Positions 21,337-32,463 of a stretch of DNA of 64,000 nt are shown here, in pieces (positions within the stretch are counted from its first letter, which is position 1; the number at the start of each line of letters is the position of its first letter). Position numbers and translations under genes: made by a program. The stretch comes from Lindgomyces ingoldianus (lineage: Eukaryota > Ascomycota > Dothideomycetes > Pleosporales > Lindgomycetaceae). Location: NCBI RefSeq assembly GCF_010093535.1, contig NW_022985238.1, forward strand, positions 27,073-91,072. Direction: 5' to 3'. The notes below the pieces were generated by a model. That model had not been told where the DNA came from. It did not search any database and saw nothing but the letters and a program-made list of their open reading frames with translations.

Positions 21337-22742
21337 TTATAGGAGCAACTCAAGTGCAACCGCTGTCAGCAGAACAAGAACATCCCAAAATCCCGTATTA
21401 GCCTCTTCCCTCTTGATTTCGAGCTCTCTGATCCTCCCTTCCAGCCTTTCCTTCTCCTCATCTCTTGCAAAAGCATGTTGCAAGGACAGTTCCATAATCT
21501 TCTCGTCTGCGCCAGCAATTTCTTCTTGGAACTTTCGTCCATCCTCAAGTGACTTTCGTTGTTGCTTTTCCAACTCTCGAAGAGTGCTGTCATCTTCTCT
21601 TACCCTCTTCTAGCACCTTCACCATCTCGTCCTTCAACCGGCCAACGAGATTATTGGATCTTGCCAAAGCTTCTTGTAGATTGCTCTCGGAATCTAGGCG
21701 TTCTCGCACTAGGCGCGCCTCTAGTTCATCAATCCCAAATTCTCGATCCTTGCGATCTTTCTCAAGCCTATAGAGTTGGTCGTTCAATTTCTGCTCTAGG
21801 ACGCGTAACTCCTCTCGACGGCCGGCTTTCAAGGCTTCACGCTCGTTCTCAAGCCGCCGAATGATTGTACGCTTCCCATCTTGCAGATCAGAAATCGTTC
21901 GTTGCAGCTCCACGTCTCAGTCTTTGATCGCCTGCTCCATCTCCGTCTGCAATTTCTTCAACTCTTCGGTATGCTTTGCTGCTAGATCAGTGAGCTCTTT
22001 GTTTAGGGCTTCCCCGGCAGTTGTCTTGTTGACGTCTAGCCCTTCGCCTACCATTTCTCTTTGTATCTGCAGGGCAACACGAGGCAACCCAGCAATCTCG
22101 GCGATGATTTCTAATGCAGATTCTCTCGTATTCATGAACCTGCGGGTTTTCGAACCCTTACTCTCCATGTATCCCCACCATGTTCGCTCCTCGACCAGCT
22201 GCTTCTCACGGCGCTCGGCTTTCGTGACGTCTGTCATGTCGTCTCAGAAGGTGGTCGCAAGGGTAACATTCTTGAAGGCATAGTCACCGCATAGCTTGCG
22301 GAACATAGTCAAGTTCCGCATAATGGCGTTCGTCATCCTCTCATCTTTTATTCGGTGCAGATAGATGATTCCAGAGAGCTTGAGTTTGTTCTTGTACGTT
22401 GCGCTCAGCGTCTCAGCGATCTCGGCGAGTATGTCAGCATCACCACGGTGGGTGTCGTCGAAGCCTGGGGTGTCGAGGAGAATGAAAGTGCGGCCATCAA
22501 TGTATCATTCATATGACTCAGTGGTCTGTATACCTGAGGAACATCAGAACTTCTCCTCTAAGTGCTAGCACGTTATGCTTACAAGATTCTAGGTCTTCAC
22601 CAATTTTTGGATCCTGGGAGCCTGTTGCGAAACGGATGAAGTTACTTTTGCCCGAACCTGTGACTCCCATCACTGCAATAAGAACGATACCTGGATTGTT
22701 CTGGTCGTCTTCGTCGGCGACAATCTCCCACTCGCCACCCAT
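21337..22742 (-). pseudogene. P-loop GTPase with long coiled coil, interrupted
   Basis: Start MGGEWEIVADEDDQ at 22742. A GTPase G1 loop follows (VMGVTGSGKSNFIRFATGSQ). A 49-bp intron (about 22531-22579) joins ESC to IQTTESYE, and then come the G3 motif (FILLDTPGFDDT) and a TTxWD-like segment. This pattern is that of fungal G-domain proteins related to the AIG1/septin-like group. From about 21930 downward the chain is a charged coiled coil (QRTISDLQDGKRTIIRRLEN; REELRVLEQKLNDQL), ending in a hydrophobic tail (FWDVLVLLTAVALELLL) that may anchor in a membrane. Three in-frame TGA codons (22505-22507, 22244-22246, 21917-21919) and a one-base frame change near 21600 break it. At least the second TGA sits where the family has Trp. 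The 3' end lies about 40 bp from the transposon. Probably recently dead. Confidence 0.75.
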
Positions 22743-22933
22743 CTAGGGTGTCTCAGAGCGATTTCTCATCGTAGAGATTCTATTTTAAGGCGCGTTACAA
22801 AAGGAGGATTTCTTTTTTTTTATGGTCAATGAGAGAAAATACTCTCAGACACTCGAGAGGGTGTGGATTGAGAGGAAGGATGCAGCGGGTCCATAGACTG
22901 CTGAGCAGCCCATCCTCACCAGGTTGATCGACG

Positions 22934-25226
22934 TCAGGCGGCAAATGCTTGCGTGTTTACATCAACAAGTGAATTAGTATCTCTGGTCACCCCATTCTGC
23001 GCCACTTCATACGCTCTCAGCTCGGTTGCGTCAAACCGTTCCGCATCGATGAACTCAGCCTTGCGCCTGGAGATGAGCTACTGGAACCGCCAAGACGAAT
23101 GCCTCGTTTTCTTCCAGATGCGGAACCCGAAAACGTCAATGAAATTGCAAACTACTCTATTTGCATCCCTACAGTGTCAGAAGCACCGGTCAAGACCTCA
23201 TTCATGAGATCGAGCTGCATCGGAGAACACTTTGGCACTAGCTTTGGCACAGCCTGGTTCGAGACCCAGACTACACCCTTCGCCCAAATAGTGCGCTTTC
23301 CAGCATGATTACAACCTGTTTTACGCGAGGCATCTATCTTCGGCTGGATCACCAGTGGGATCGGACGACCATCTAGCCTTGTGCTCCCATCTTCCAAAGA
23401 CAGAACTTGCGCGCCTGACATCTCGTTTGAGCAGACTCGAAACCTTACTTCACCTCCGAAGTGGTCAAGACCGTGGAACTCAATATCTGCCTTCAGGCAC
23501 CAGAGCTTCGAGGTGAGGTCGGCGAATCTAGCGATCAGGCCGACGAGTAGTTCCTCCTCTTCAACCTCCACCCGGCTCCGGATTAGCATCCTCCAGCGTT
23601 GGATGAATGACTTCGCCAATCTTCGGTAGGCTGCAAGCTTTTTCTGCGTATGACTGTGTTCATCTTCCATGAGAAGCTTGATCGTGTCACTGCGCCAGAT
23701 GGCTGCCCTCTCTTTATTCCTTGTCCAACAAAGTCAACATGTGGTATATAACCGTAGCTGATGGTGAATAACGGGACGTACTGATCTGAAGATAATCTGT
23801 GACCCTCTGTAAAACGATCAGAACATTCTCGTCGACAGAGGTCTCATCTGTCCACAGGGCTGAGCTACTAGTAAAAAACGGGTTACTGATAAAGGTAGAA
23901 CAAAGGTAATGATTTAGCACCGCTTCTAGGAGGATGTCCGTGATTATGTCCGCGTTGAAGTTGAAGTAGTCGTGCGGCTCCATTGAATCTTCTGGAGCTA
24001 GGACTCCAATGTCGACCAAGCGTTCCTTCATTTCAGTTGTATTCTCCAGTTCGCAAGCGCAGTTTTCTTTCGCCCATTCTTGAGAATCCTTGAAAATATC
24101 CTGCAGCTGTTCTCTAACCTTGTCATCCGGTAGCTCGGTAGATACCATATCAGAGAGCTTCGAGACAAAAGCTGACTGCGCTTTGCCGATGACAGCTTCA
24201 TGTTTGCGTCTCTCTATTTGCAATTGCTTAGTGAAACTTCTTTCCTCGGCAAGCTCCTCACAGACTGCAGCCTTTTGCCGGTTCAATTTCTGCATTTCTT
24301 GCCTCAAGCGTGCTATCTCGCGGTCAGCTCCGTCTTTTTCGTTCTCTAGCCTCTGTTGAGCTGCATCTGCACGTCGGAGTTTATTCTCATAGTCAAGCCT
24401 TTCAGACGCAGCTGATTTCTGGGTAGCCCGCAGTATCTCTTCTAATTCACTTTTATCAACTTGAAGCCTTTTCTTTTCCTTCTTCAGCTTTTCCTGATTT
24501 GAGTCGGGTTTCGACGTCCGAAAATCCAACCATGTATTGGAATAGCCCTGAGCTTCCACGTCACCTTCCTCCTTCACTTGCTGGCCGTGTTCACAAAGGT
24601 GGCAATATATCCCATCTTTGACTTGGGAATTTCTTTCTTTCCCTTGCTGGGTTACATCCTGACTTTGCTGAAGTCTCTGCAAATCCTGACTATGAGAATG
24701 CTGGGTCTGCGAATATTGGACATGTGGGGTTTGCGCTGAAATATACTGGATTTGAGGGTCCCCTCCAGTTATAGTTTGACTCTGCGGATATTGGCACGCT
24801 GAGTACGGCGGCTGGATTTGACCTTCAGTATTTCCTCTCTATTGGGAGTTAGAGGAGCACACAACGAGGGAGCTTTGCAATATACCGTGTGACAGTCGGA
24901 ACGTTCGGGCATCATGATTTTAGCTGCGATTCCTATGTGATGGTGCAAGTTAGAATGTCCTCTGGCAATAGTAAACCTATCGGCCTAAGCTTTGGGAATG
25001 GGCTGTCTCAATGGGAGGATGTTCGAGATTTTGCCGGCAAGGCCAACTTCCTAAGACGTCCGATCGAGAGAAAGCACTGACCAACTTCAGACTTTGACTG
25101 GTGAGTCTCGAGTGGCTGAAGCTTGAATATTGAACTTGTGGGGCCTGAGTTGCCTTCGGTTGAAGTGAGTCGATTCTGCGTCCGTGACCGTGTCGTGCGG
25201 CCCCCACCAATGTTGAGAGTCTTCAC
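22934..25226 (-). pseudogene. Q-rich coiled-coil protein, probably damaged
   Basis: I do not recognise a named family. Parts visible in order: a probable 5' exon within 24977-25226 (QAPQVQYSSFSHS), an intron ending CTCTAACTCCCAATAG near 24838, a Gln/Tyr/Ser-rich stretch (QYISAQTPHVQYSQTQH), and a strong coiled coil (24100-24480; KLKKEKKRLQVDKSELEEIL, ENEKDGADREIARLRQEMQK). A globular helical part comes next (VDIGVLAPEDSMEPHDYFNF). A second intron with donor GTACGT near 23782 and acceptor near 23713 joins QI to RAAIWRSDTIKLLMEDEHSH, and a C-terminal domain runs from 23670 down. The frame then stops at 23152-23154, but a neighbouring frame carries on plausibly (RRKAEFIDAERFDATELRAY) with a TAG at 23078-23080, so the 3' end looks broken. 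It is divergent from the Hsp70-like gene and co-linear with the GTPase. Confidence 0.6.
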
Positions 25227-25751
25227 TGAAAGGTCACAGTTCCAATCCTTCCCGTCCTTTGGTTTCAGCCTGGTGCAGTGTCGTGTCGCCTTGAGAGTGG
25301 TTGAAAGAAGCTGGTGAGCTTCAAAAATCGTACGTGGTTGATTCCTATATCCTCAATGACAGTATCATGAACGCCCAGTATGGGGGCGGTGAGCCATTAT
25401 ATTGATAGTCCGATTGATGATCCGATGAGGGACTGATCAAGGGTTATATAGACGAGGTTGGCTGACCACCTGACTTGATTGAACAAAAGGCAATGGTAAA
25501 CAGGACCCACATTGATGTGGTCTATACCTAGTCCTAAGCTTTCGGAGCAGTATGCTTGCCTTAGCTCTGGTTGCCCAGAGCCGGGTGGGGTGAGCCTTGC
25601 CACTGTGCATTGTTTGCAGTCTTCGAGCAAGGGATTCATCGTCGTTCGCAGTTGCAAGGCGAGGCCTTCGTGACATACTTACCTTGGACCCATCCCCAAT
25701 ATTTCTCTTCTCTCCTGTTCAGCTCACTGCTTTTCTGGTTTCCTCTTCACC
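25227..25751. other. Divergent spacer between coiled-coil and Hsp70-like genes
   Basis: About 525 bp holding the presumed promoters of both genes. No motif assigned. Confidence 0.4.
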
Positions 25752-27036
25752 ATGACAATTCCACTCCAAATTCGATCTCGAAACAAGCTGCTGGTGGGTC
25801 TAGACTATGGAACAACCTTTTCCGGTTTGCAATAGCGTTGCTTCTTTTTTGCTTTGAGGAGAATTCTGATACTGTCTAGGTATTTGCTTTATTCTCTCTA
25901 ATGCTGCTGACTTCAGCGATACAAAGCCATGGCATAAGTGGCCGGGGGGTCCTTCCGAAGATTGCGACTACCTCCAAAAGGCCCCATCCCGGATTTCCTA
26001 CGCATCCGAAAACGCTGACCTCGATCATGATATCTGGGGGTACGAAGTCGAAGCTGGAATGGTCAGCTATTCTTGGACGAAGCTTCTGCTGGACCAGTCT
26101 GCTTTACCTTCCGAATATGATGATCCTGACCTGAAGAAAGCTGCAGCCGATGGTCTCATGAGATTGCCACCGGGCAAGAGACCCGTTGATGTGGTGGCTG
26201 ACTATTTGACGGGGCTATATCGCATGTTCACACAGGCGATCAGAGAGATCGGACTGCTGGCTGATGACGAGCTTACACTACCGATGCCAATGGAGTTTTG
26301 GTTAACTGTCCCTGCTACTTGGAGTGAAGAAGCGAAATGGGCCACGCGCTCGGCTGCTATCAGAGCTGGATTTGCTAATCGGCCGGGGGACGAAATAAAT
26401 CTAATTGCAGAACCAGAGGCAGCGGCGCACCTAGCGTTGAAAGATAGTATCCACAATGTCAATAATCTTGTGAAGGTGCGTTTATATGTTTCGGAGCTAA
26501 GAGACGCGAAGCCCTAGCTAATGTGAACAGGAGGGTACTGGCATACTTGTCTGTGACTGTGGTGGAGGCACCGTCGTATGTTCCTTCTGTCTGGGGGTCT
26601 ATGAGTAGTTAGCTAAAATGATAGGATATTACAACGTACACTATTGAGGAAGTTTCACCTCGGCTTAAGCTGAAGGAGAGTTGCGTTGGAGTTGGTAAGC
26701 AAGTCCTTATTAGGAAGAGAAAGATTAAACCCGATTCCGAGACCTACATTATCTAATTATCACTACCAATACTTAGGTGGTAAATGCGGCGGTACTTACG
26801 TTGATCGAAACCTCTATAGGCTCCTCACAGAACGTTATGGCAGTGCATTCACATCCTTACCCCCGGAGCGCACGGGTCCAGGAAGTCGGTTCATGCAACA
26901 ATTCGAATCCAAGAAGAAGAATTTCGCGAGTGTTGCGTCAAGCAGGCGAGCCACTAAATTGGAACTCAAAATGCCACAACTATTAAGCTCGACTACTAGG
27001 GTTCCAGGATATGCGGGTATGAGACCAAACCTTTAG
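25752..27036 (+). pseudogene. Hsp70-like ATPase, truncated and damaged
   Basis: Actin/Hsp70-fold ATPase of the divergent fungal type, not a housekeeping chaperone. The start at 25752 leads to the phosphate-1 motif LLVGLDYGTTFSG. The main exon (about 25917-26475) carries WHKWPGGPSED, WLTVPATWSEEAKWATRSAA and LIAEPEAAAHLAL. Exon 26531-26575 gives the phosphate-2 motif ILVCDCGGGTVD, with 26625-26694 (TYTIEEVSPRLKLKES) and 26777-27036 (GKCGGTYVDRNLYRLL, LPPERTGPGSRFM) after it. Intron borders 26476-26530, 26576-26624 and 26695-26776 are canonical and keep frame. Damage: an in-frame TAG at 25833-25835 between first motif and main exon, and a stop at 27034-27036 about halfway through the expected length, so the rest of the ATPase fold is missing. 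Confidence 0.8.
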
Positions 27037-27539
27037 GCCCAAGGAAAAAGGGTAGAAGAGCCAAACACCCAACTACTGCGTTTAACTTGGACGAAGATTG
27101 AGAAACGTGATCACTTATGTACGCAGTAAGAGCCATTAAACAATGGCCTCCATGAAGCTATTGGATTGATATATTTTCCCTCGCTACCTCCCAAAAGGCA
27201 AACTGGCCGAGCAATCTACATTCTAGTCAGTCTGCCCGGCCTCCTCCCCAGCCTCCCAGAAGTCAGCATCCGCAGAAGGTATCATACCACTACCAGATAA
27301 GGAGAGAAGAAATCGAGAGAGGCTCATTCCCCCAGGCCACAGCGCAAAACTCAATGAAAGTAGTCGTCCAGTGTGACATGAGAGCGTTTGGTGTGTGTGC
27401 ATCGCCATTCGGGATTGGAGGGAAGTGATTGTGATGGTCGTGCTGCGTCAGACAATGGCGTGAGACCCGCATGAAAGCTTGTCAAGGCTTCGGCTGTTCT
27501 GAATAGAGGAATTATGGTCGATGCACGCGGTGAAGTCAA
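27037..27539. other. Convergent 3' flanks of Hsp70-like relic and RAD23
   Basis: No coding frame with support. I looked for the missing 3' half of the Hsp70-like gene and saw none. Confidence 0.5.
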
Positions 27540-29044
27540 CTACTGCTCGTCGGGGTCCTCGGGCTGGTCGAAGAGAAAATTCGCGGCCAACTCTTCATTC
27601 TTATCGCAGGCAAAGTAGGCCTGAATAACGAGATCACGTTCGAAGCCAAGCCGGCACAACTAGCGCAGTCAGCGCCATGATATGACAAGAATAAGTTAAC
27701 ATACCCTCTCGATCGCCTCGCGCTCCTCCTCAGTGACGCTGATGGCCTGGGCACCGGGGGGCAGAGGGGCGTCTTCGTCGGCATCCTCTGCAAGCAATTG
27801 CAAGAATTGATCGGGATGTTCAGCGATCATCTGAGCCAATTGCGGGTTTCCAGCTCCAACCTGTTGCAGGATTGGCTCGAGCATTTGCGGCTGCTGTTGT
27901 ACAACCTGTCGTAATTGCTGAAATTGTGGGTTGTTTCGCAGGAATTCAAGGCTGTTTCCACCAAGAGCGCCACCAGATCCAGCTCCGGCCCCTCCAGAGC
28001 CGCCGGAACGAGCACCACCACTACCACCACCACCTCCTCCTCCTCCTCGGCCACCTTGTCCCGCTTGGGCAGCTGCCTCGAACAGATTTATCGGCTCATC
28101 ACCTCCACCGGCAGTGGCGGTCGCTCCAGTGTTCCCACCAGTGGCAGGTGGTGGCGATGTCGGACCACGAGCTTGTCTGGGGGACGCCTGCGACTCTTGG
28201 AGTGCGCCTTCGGGGATTCCCTGCGTTAGTGTTAGCAGATCGCCAATACAAATGGATCGTTGGATGTCTCACGGTCAGGAGGTATTCCACCGCACGATCG
28301 GGATTGAAGTATGCGGCGCGCATAGCCCTGTCAATATCAGCCCTCGCAAAGCCCATGCTCTCCATATTCGCAATAGCAGCGTCGCGCTCGCTGCCCATAG
28401 TCAAGGCTGACGGATCATTGAATCGCGGGCCCTCGGAAGCCTGCTGAGGAGGGGCTGGGGATGGAGTAGCCGGAGCATTTTGGGCGGTGGATGATGATTG
28501 TGCCGGTGCAGCAGGAGGTGCAGGAGTTTGGGCGGCCGCTGGAGTGGGCGTAGAGGGAGCTTTACTTGATGAAGCTGCGGATGGCTTAGGCTGCAGCAAC
28601 TGTTAGCAGGGTTACCAGGCAGTGGTAACTCGGATGCACCTTGGAGACCATGCACACGATGAAGCCCTTCTCCTCGATATTGTAGGATTCTACCGTGTTA
28701 CCATCTTGGAGGATCTTGCCTATTTAGCCTGGTTAGAAACTGCAGCTGTATAGGTCTCAGAACCTCGAGGGCCCGCGGATGCGTCATACCGGAGTAGATC
28801 AACTTCTGCTGGGCGACGTCCCAGCCTTTATCCGCCTGGATCTTCGCCTTGATCTCGCCGATCTATATGAAGGGGTCAGGTCAACCTTGCGCCAGCACGG
28901 GCAGGTCTTGGAGCTCTTTCATACCGTTTCCGATGGCTCGCCGTCGATGGTGAACTTGTTCTGCTTGAGATCCTGCGGCAAGGGTAAGCATCAGAGACGA
29001 GGTAAAGGCAGCGGAGGCGTCGGTACCTTGAAAGTGATCTTCAT
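27540..29044 (-). CDS. RAD23: UV excision repair / ubiquitin shuttle protein Rad23
   Basis: Seven coding exons: 29027-29044, 28925-28972, 28790-28862, 28640-28719, 28273-28599, 27705-28220, 27540-27659; total 393 residues, all joins in frame. Rad23 binds polyubiquitin and the proteasome and stabilises Rad4/XPC in nucleotide excision repair. Visible: ubiquitin-like domain (1-73; [37 protein letters not shown]), Pro/Ala linker, first UBA (about 145-187; [20 protein letters not shown]), Gly-rich linker with a run of eight Gly, XPC-binding STI1-like domain (about 258-312; [20 protein letters not shown]), and a second UBA at the end ([20 protein letters not shown]...[13 protein letters not shown]). 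The first exon codes only six residues, and the ubiquitin-like domain alone is cut by three introns with a fourth at its end. Identification is firm. Confidence 0.96.
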
Positions 29045-31080
29045 GTTGGTGGGTGGTTGAGAGCAGTATCTCTAGCTGCGAAGTAGGTGGTAGGAGATGG
29101 TGTGTTGGGGAGAGTGAGGTGGGGAAGTCGTGGGTATTTGTCGCCACGAAAGGGCTGCTGGTTTAATATAAGGTGTGGTCAGTGTGGCGCTGGAAGGTCC
29201 GTAAATCAGGCTCCAGTGTAAATGCAACTTGGTGCAGTGTTTGCTCAGGACGAGCGAAGGCGATGGAAGAGCCCAGTGATCAAGGCAGAATTGCGTCTTC
29301 GTCTTCTGGTTGCGGGACCGCCAAGCCACCGGCGACACAATTCGCCGGTGTGGCGGTGTTGGTGGGTGAGTAATCGGGAGGCTATGGGAGGATCACGTGG
29401 GGTAATCTCCTGCTACCCCTGCTAGCGCTCACTCGCTTCAATCACTCAACCCGTGGCCCGCATCGGAACCCATCTATCCAAGATGGCATCCATGCTTCCA
29501 CCATCCCGTCTCTCCGTCAGCCGCATCCGCGATGCAAGTTTGCGTTTCTTTTGTCTTCTGCGTCACGAATCGCGAATCGCCCGCCACTGGACATGAGGGG
29601 CACTGGCTTCGGGTGACAGTCGTGACATCTCAGACACTAGCCGCAGCAGTGCCTGCAACGCACACGTCCTGTGCCACTATCTGCACCTGTCGTGCTCGCG
29701 GGGCATATAGGCAATAGACTCGATAGCGGTCCATTCTCCGTGTCGCCTTCAGGTCGTAGCGCCTCGCGGCGAGAGTAAACGCCTGTTAGTGTCCTCAACG
29801 GTTGACGCTCACGGGGTTGTTTTGCGAAAGCAAACGTCTCAAACAACGCGCTCAGGAAATGAAGGACCTCACCGTAACAGGTCCGTCCAAACACTCAGAC
29901 AGGCTTCCCTTGGCTCGCTCGTTGTCAAAACAGCGTTTGGCGGAGGTCGGCCAGAAGCCCGGCCACATTATTGGTTAGTATCACAATTTCTCCGTGTGTT
30001 TCTTGTCTTTTTCTCCTCACTAGTCGGCTTGCTCTTCTAGAAGCACACCTGGCCGCCGACGACCAAGAGCCAGTCGCTCAACTTTCGGCCCTCCTACTCA
30101 ATGCTGCAGCGCCAATGTTTCTCTTTGTACCTCTGACCAGCTCGCGAGTCGGGAAGCCTGCAACAATGGTGGTGCAAAAGGCCGATTTTCGATGCAGCGA
30201 CCATTCGCTCCTCCGAATGCATGTCGCGCATCCGGGATCTTTGCTGCTGATCCTTGTCGCGCTCCACCATGTCCAACGCGTGCTGCAGGCTCTTGCCCAC
30301 AAAACAATGTTCCAACTAAGCCTTCCCACCTCCTTCTAAATATGTTATCTTTCTCGTGGGTCCCACATGCTCTGCGCCATTTTGCTCTGTCCTTCGTTCT
30401 ACTCTTCGCTCGCTTTCATCTCCAACCACCTTCGTTTCTACACCTGCACCTCCTTCGTCACTGGCAAAATCCGACCTCAACCCCGACGACCTGGAATTTG
30501 GTTATTAAACGAAGACACCCGGCCCTAGGCTGCTGCACAAGCCACACTTTGGAAAACGTGAAACTGCCACTTTGGGCCTCCGCGTTGTCCTCGATCGCGT
30601 TGGCCTTATAAGACTGACATATATTACTGGCCCCATCATTTCGTCTCGTTCCTCTCACGCGTTCAGTCTCGTGCTTGTCTTTGTCCCCGCGATCCGCGAT
30701 CTGCTACGCGGGGATCTGATACCTCTTTCAACCGCATTATTTTCGCGTCTTTCCCACAAGTCCTCCACTCTGCCATCGACGCATCTCCAACTGCTATGGC
30801 TGAGACCTCGTCCTCGTAGAAGAGCTGGAACGGGGGCATCCTACATTCGTTTTATCACTCCTGGGCCAATAGCACTCGTTCTAGCACTTCATTGGACGCA
30901 GTCGACGCATTATACGCATCTGTGCTCCCCGAAAACGCAAAGACCGAAATTCGACCCCCAGCATCAGGCCAGCAGTGGCATCCTGGCTCCAAAGCTGTGC
31001 CCCACTCAGCCTCCCTTTCAAACACTCAATTACCTCTCCATCCCTCTTGAGTCAAAGCAGGAGCTTTTGCTGGCAACAGC
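29045..31080. promoter_or_regulatory. 2-kb divergent intergenic region
   Basis: Lies between the RAD23 start and the membrane-protein start. It holds several openings of 60-240 codons on both strands, but none has a plausible start, family motif or splice support. The stretch 30340-31080 is C/T-rich (many CTC, TTC, CCT) as in long fungal 5' leaders, so the membrane-protein mRNA may have a long leader. No gene called. Confidence 0.5.
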
Positions 31081-32463
31081 ATGTTTCGATCTCGCCGGTT
31101 CTTCCTCTCCCTTCTCGGGGTGGTTACTTGGTCTACCACCGCTGCCGACACCGTCATCTCCATTCTCGACGCAGCCTCTCTACTGGGTACGAAAGTCTCC
31201 TTCGCTGGTGTCCTCATTGCAGCAAGCGCCTTGGATGTTGTTTGTCTGTGTTGTATTGGGTTGTTTTCGGCCGAGTATGCTTGGAAAAGAGATGGAATCG
31301 TAAGAACGTCATCTAGTGCAAGACGTATCTTGGCATTGTCTTGCATTCTACCTTCGATGGCTGCCATGGTATTGTCGCTGGCCTCGATCATCACTATTAA
31401 GATAAGAGCAAAGGAAATATCCTCCGCTAAATCCTCAGCCGCAATTAACAATTGGCCTGGAGACCTCGCTCCACAATTCGCCATATGGGGCTTGGCTTGC
31501 CTGTGCCAGATTGCGCTGTACACCTCGCCAATATGGGCGAAACCAACCAATGGAACCGAACAGTCGGTTTCATCTTCAGGTTCAAGAGACTCTGTCATGT
31601 CAGAGGTTCGTACTTCCAACCAGACCATGAATTTACACATGGTAGAAGCAACACAGCCAGCTTCGCCACTGGCACTGCCATCTCCTACCTTTTCGGCCCG
31701 CTCGTCTCACTCCCTCAAGTCTTGGAAGGAGTCACTGAATCACGTCGTCCATCCTGTTACCTCTCGGACGAAGCTTATCAACCGGCCTTCCTTTTCACGG
31801 GATGCTCGAAGCATCTATTCTGATTCTCACTCCATTTCTAACGTCTCTCAACCTGATGGCTTCGACACTTGGGATACCAGCAGTGTTGATTCACAGGCTA
31901 GAGACGCTGTGATGCAATCTGCACCACCTCGAGGCACGGTTTTAGGTACCGCCTTAGAACCCATTCCAGGTAGCCGACCTGCGTCGCCGGCTCACGCTTT
32001 GGATGGTCCTTTCCTCGAGGAATCCGATGGAAGGGCATCTCCTGCTCTTTCTTTACCTCCAAAGATGTATCCAGACACGTCTCGACCTCCAAGCCCTGCT
32101 GTCAGCGAAGCACACATTCATCCACTCTTCAGGACCGAGAGTCCAGTTCCACCTCCAGAGGCTACGCCCGGGACAAGCATAATGGCCTCACCTCTAAGCA
32201 ACCAGGTGATTGCATGTCCACCACGACCATACAGCCGTATGCGATCCAATAGCCGTGCTGCGAGCCCAAGTCCTCTCATGCACTCTCAATCATTTCATGA
32301 CCGCACCATGAACCCTCAGCGATCTTCTCGAAGCCCTTCTCCTCCCAGTCGGGAGATGACCCCACCGATCCCAGATTTTGTCCTCACCTCGTCGCCGAGA
32401 AGCAGCTTAAGTGGAACGCAGACGAGAAAGAAGATTAATCTTTACGTTGATACGGGCCGATGA
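31081..32463 (+). CDS. Predicted four-helix membrane protein with Ser/Pro-rich tail
   Basis: Single frame of 460 residues. The N-terminal ~150 residues hold four likely membrane helices: FFLSLLGVVTWSTTAADTVI, AGVLIAASALDVVCLCCIGLF (part), LALSCILPSMAAMVLSLASI and APQFAIWGLACLCQIALYTS. The rest is a hydrophilic Ser/Pro-rich cytosolic-type tail with many SP/RPASP-like sites (SRPPSPAVSE, RSSRSPSPPSREMTPP), good candidates for phosphorylation. I do not recognise a characterised family; it resembles uncharacterised fungal integral membrane proteins. The first helix starts at residue ~7, so it may also act as signal anchor. The start is the first ATG of the frame. Confidence 0.8.
   Translation: MFRSRRFFLSLLGVVTWSTTAADTVISILDAASLLGTKVSFAGVLIAASALDVVCLCCIGLFSAEYAWKRDGIVRTSSSARRILALSCILPSMAAMVLSLASIITIKIRAKEISSAKSSAAINNWPGDLAPQFAIWGLACLCQIALYTSPIWAKPTNGTEQSVSSSGSRDSVMSEVRTSNQTMNLHMVEATQPASPLALPSPTFSARSSHSLKSWKESLNHVVHPVTSRTKLINRPSFSRDARSIYSDSHSISNVSQPDGFDTWDTSSVDSQARDAVMQSAPPRGTVLGTALEPIPGSRPASPAHALDGPFLEESDGRASPALSLPPKMYPDTSRPPSPAVSEAHIHPLFRTESPVPPPEATPGTSIMASPLSNQVIACPPRPYSRMRSNSRAASPSPLMHSQSFHDRTMNPQRSSRSPSPPSREMTPPIPDFVLTSSPRSSLSGTQTRKKINLYVDTGR

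Noticed and set aside
21917..22507. Reassigned genetic code (TGA as Trp) as explanation for stops
   Set aside because: All intact genes of the window use TGG for Trp and several end in TGA (e.g. CDC50, the 34571-38028 gene), so decay is the simpler reading.
30572..31303. 243-codon plus opening before and over the membrane-protein start
   Set aside because: Overlaps the true start in another frame; sequence is a pyrimidine-rich leader read as Ser/Leu/Pro.
31026..31640. 204-codon minus opening opposite the membrane-protein gene
   Set aside because: Exact antisense of the helix-coding exon; no independent evidence.
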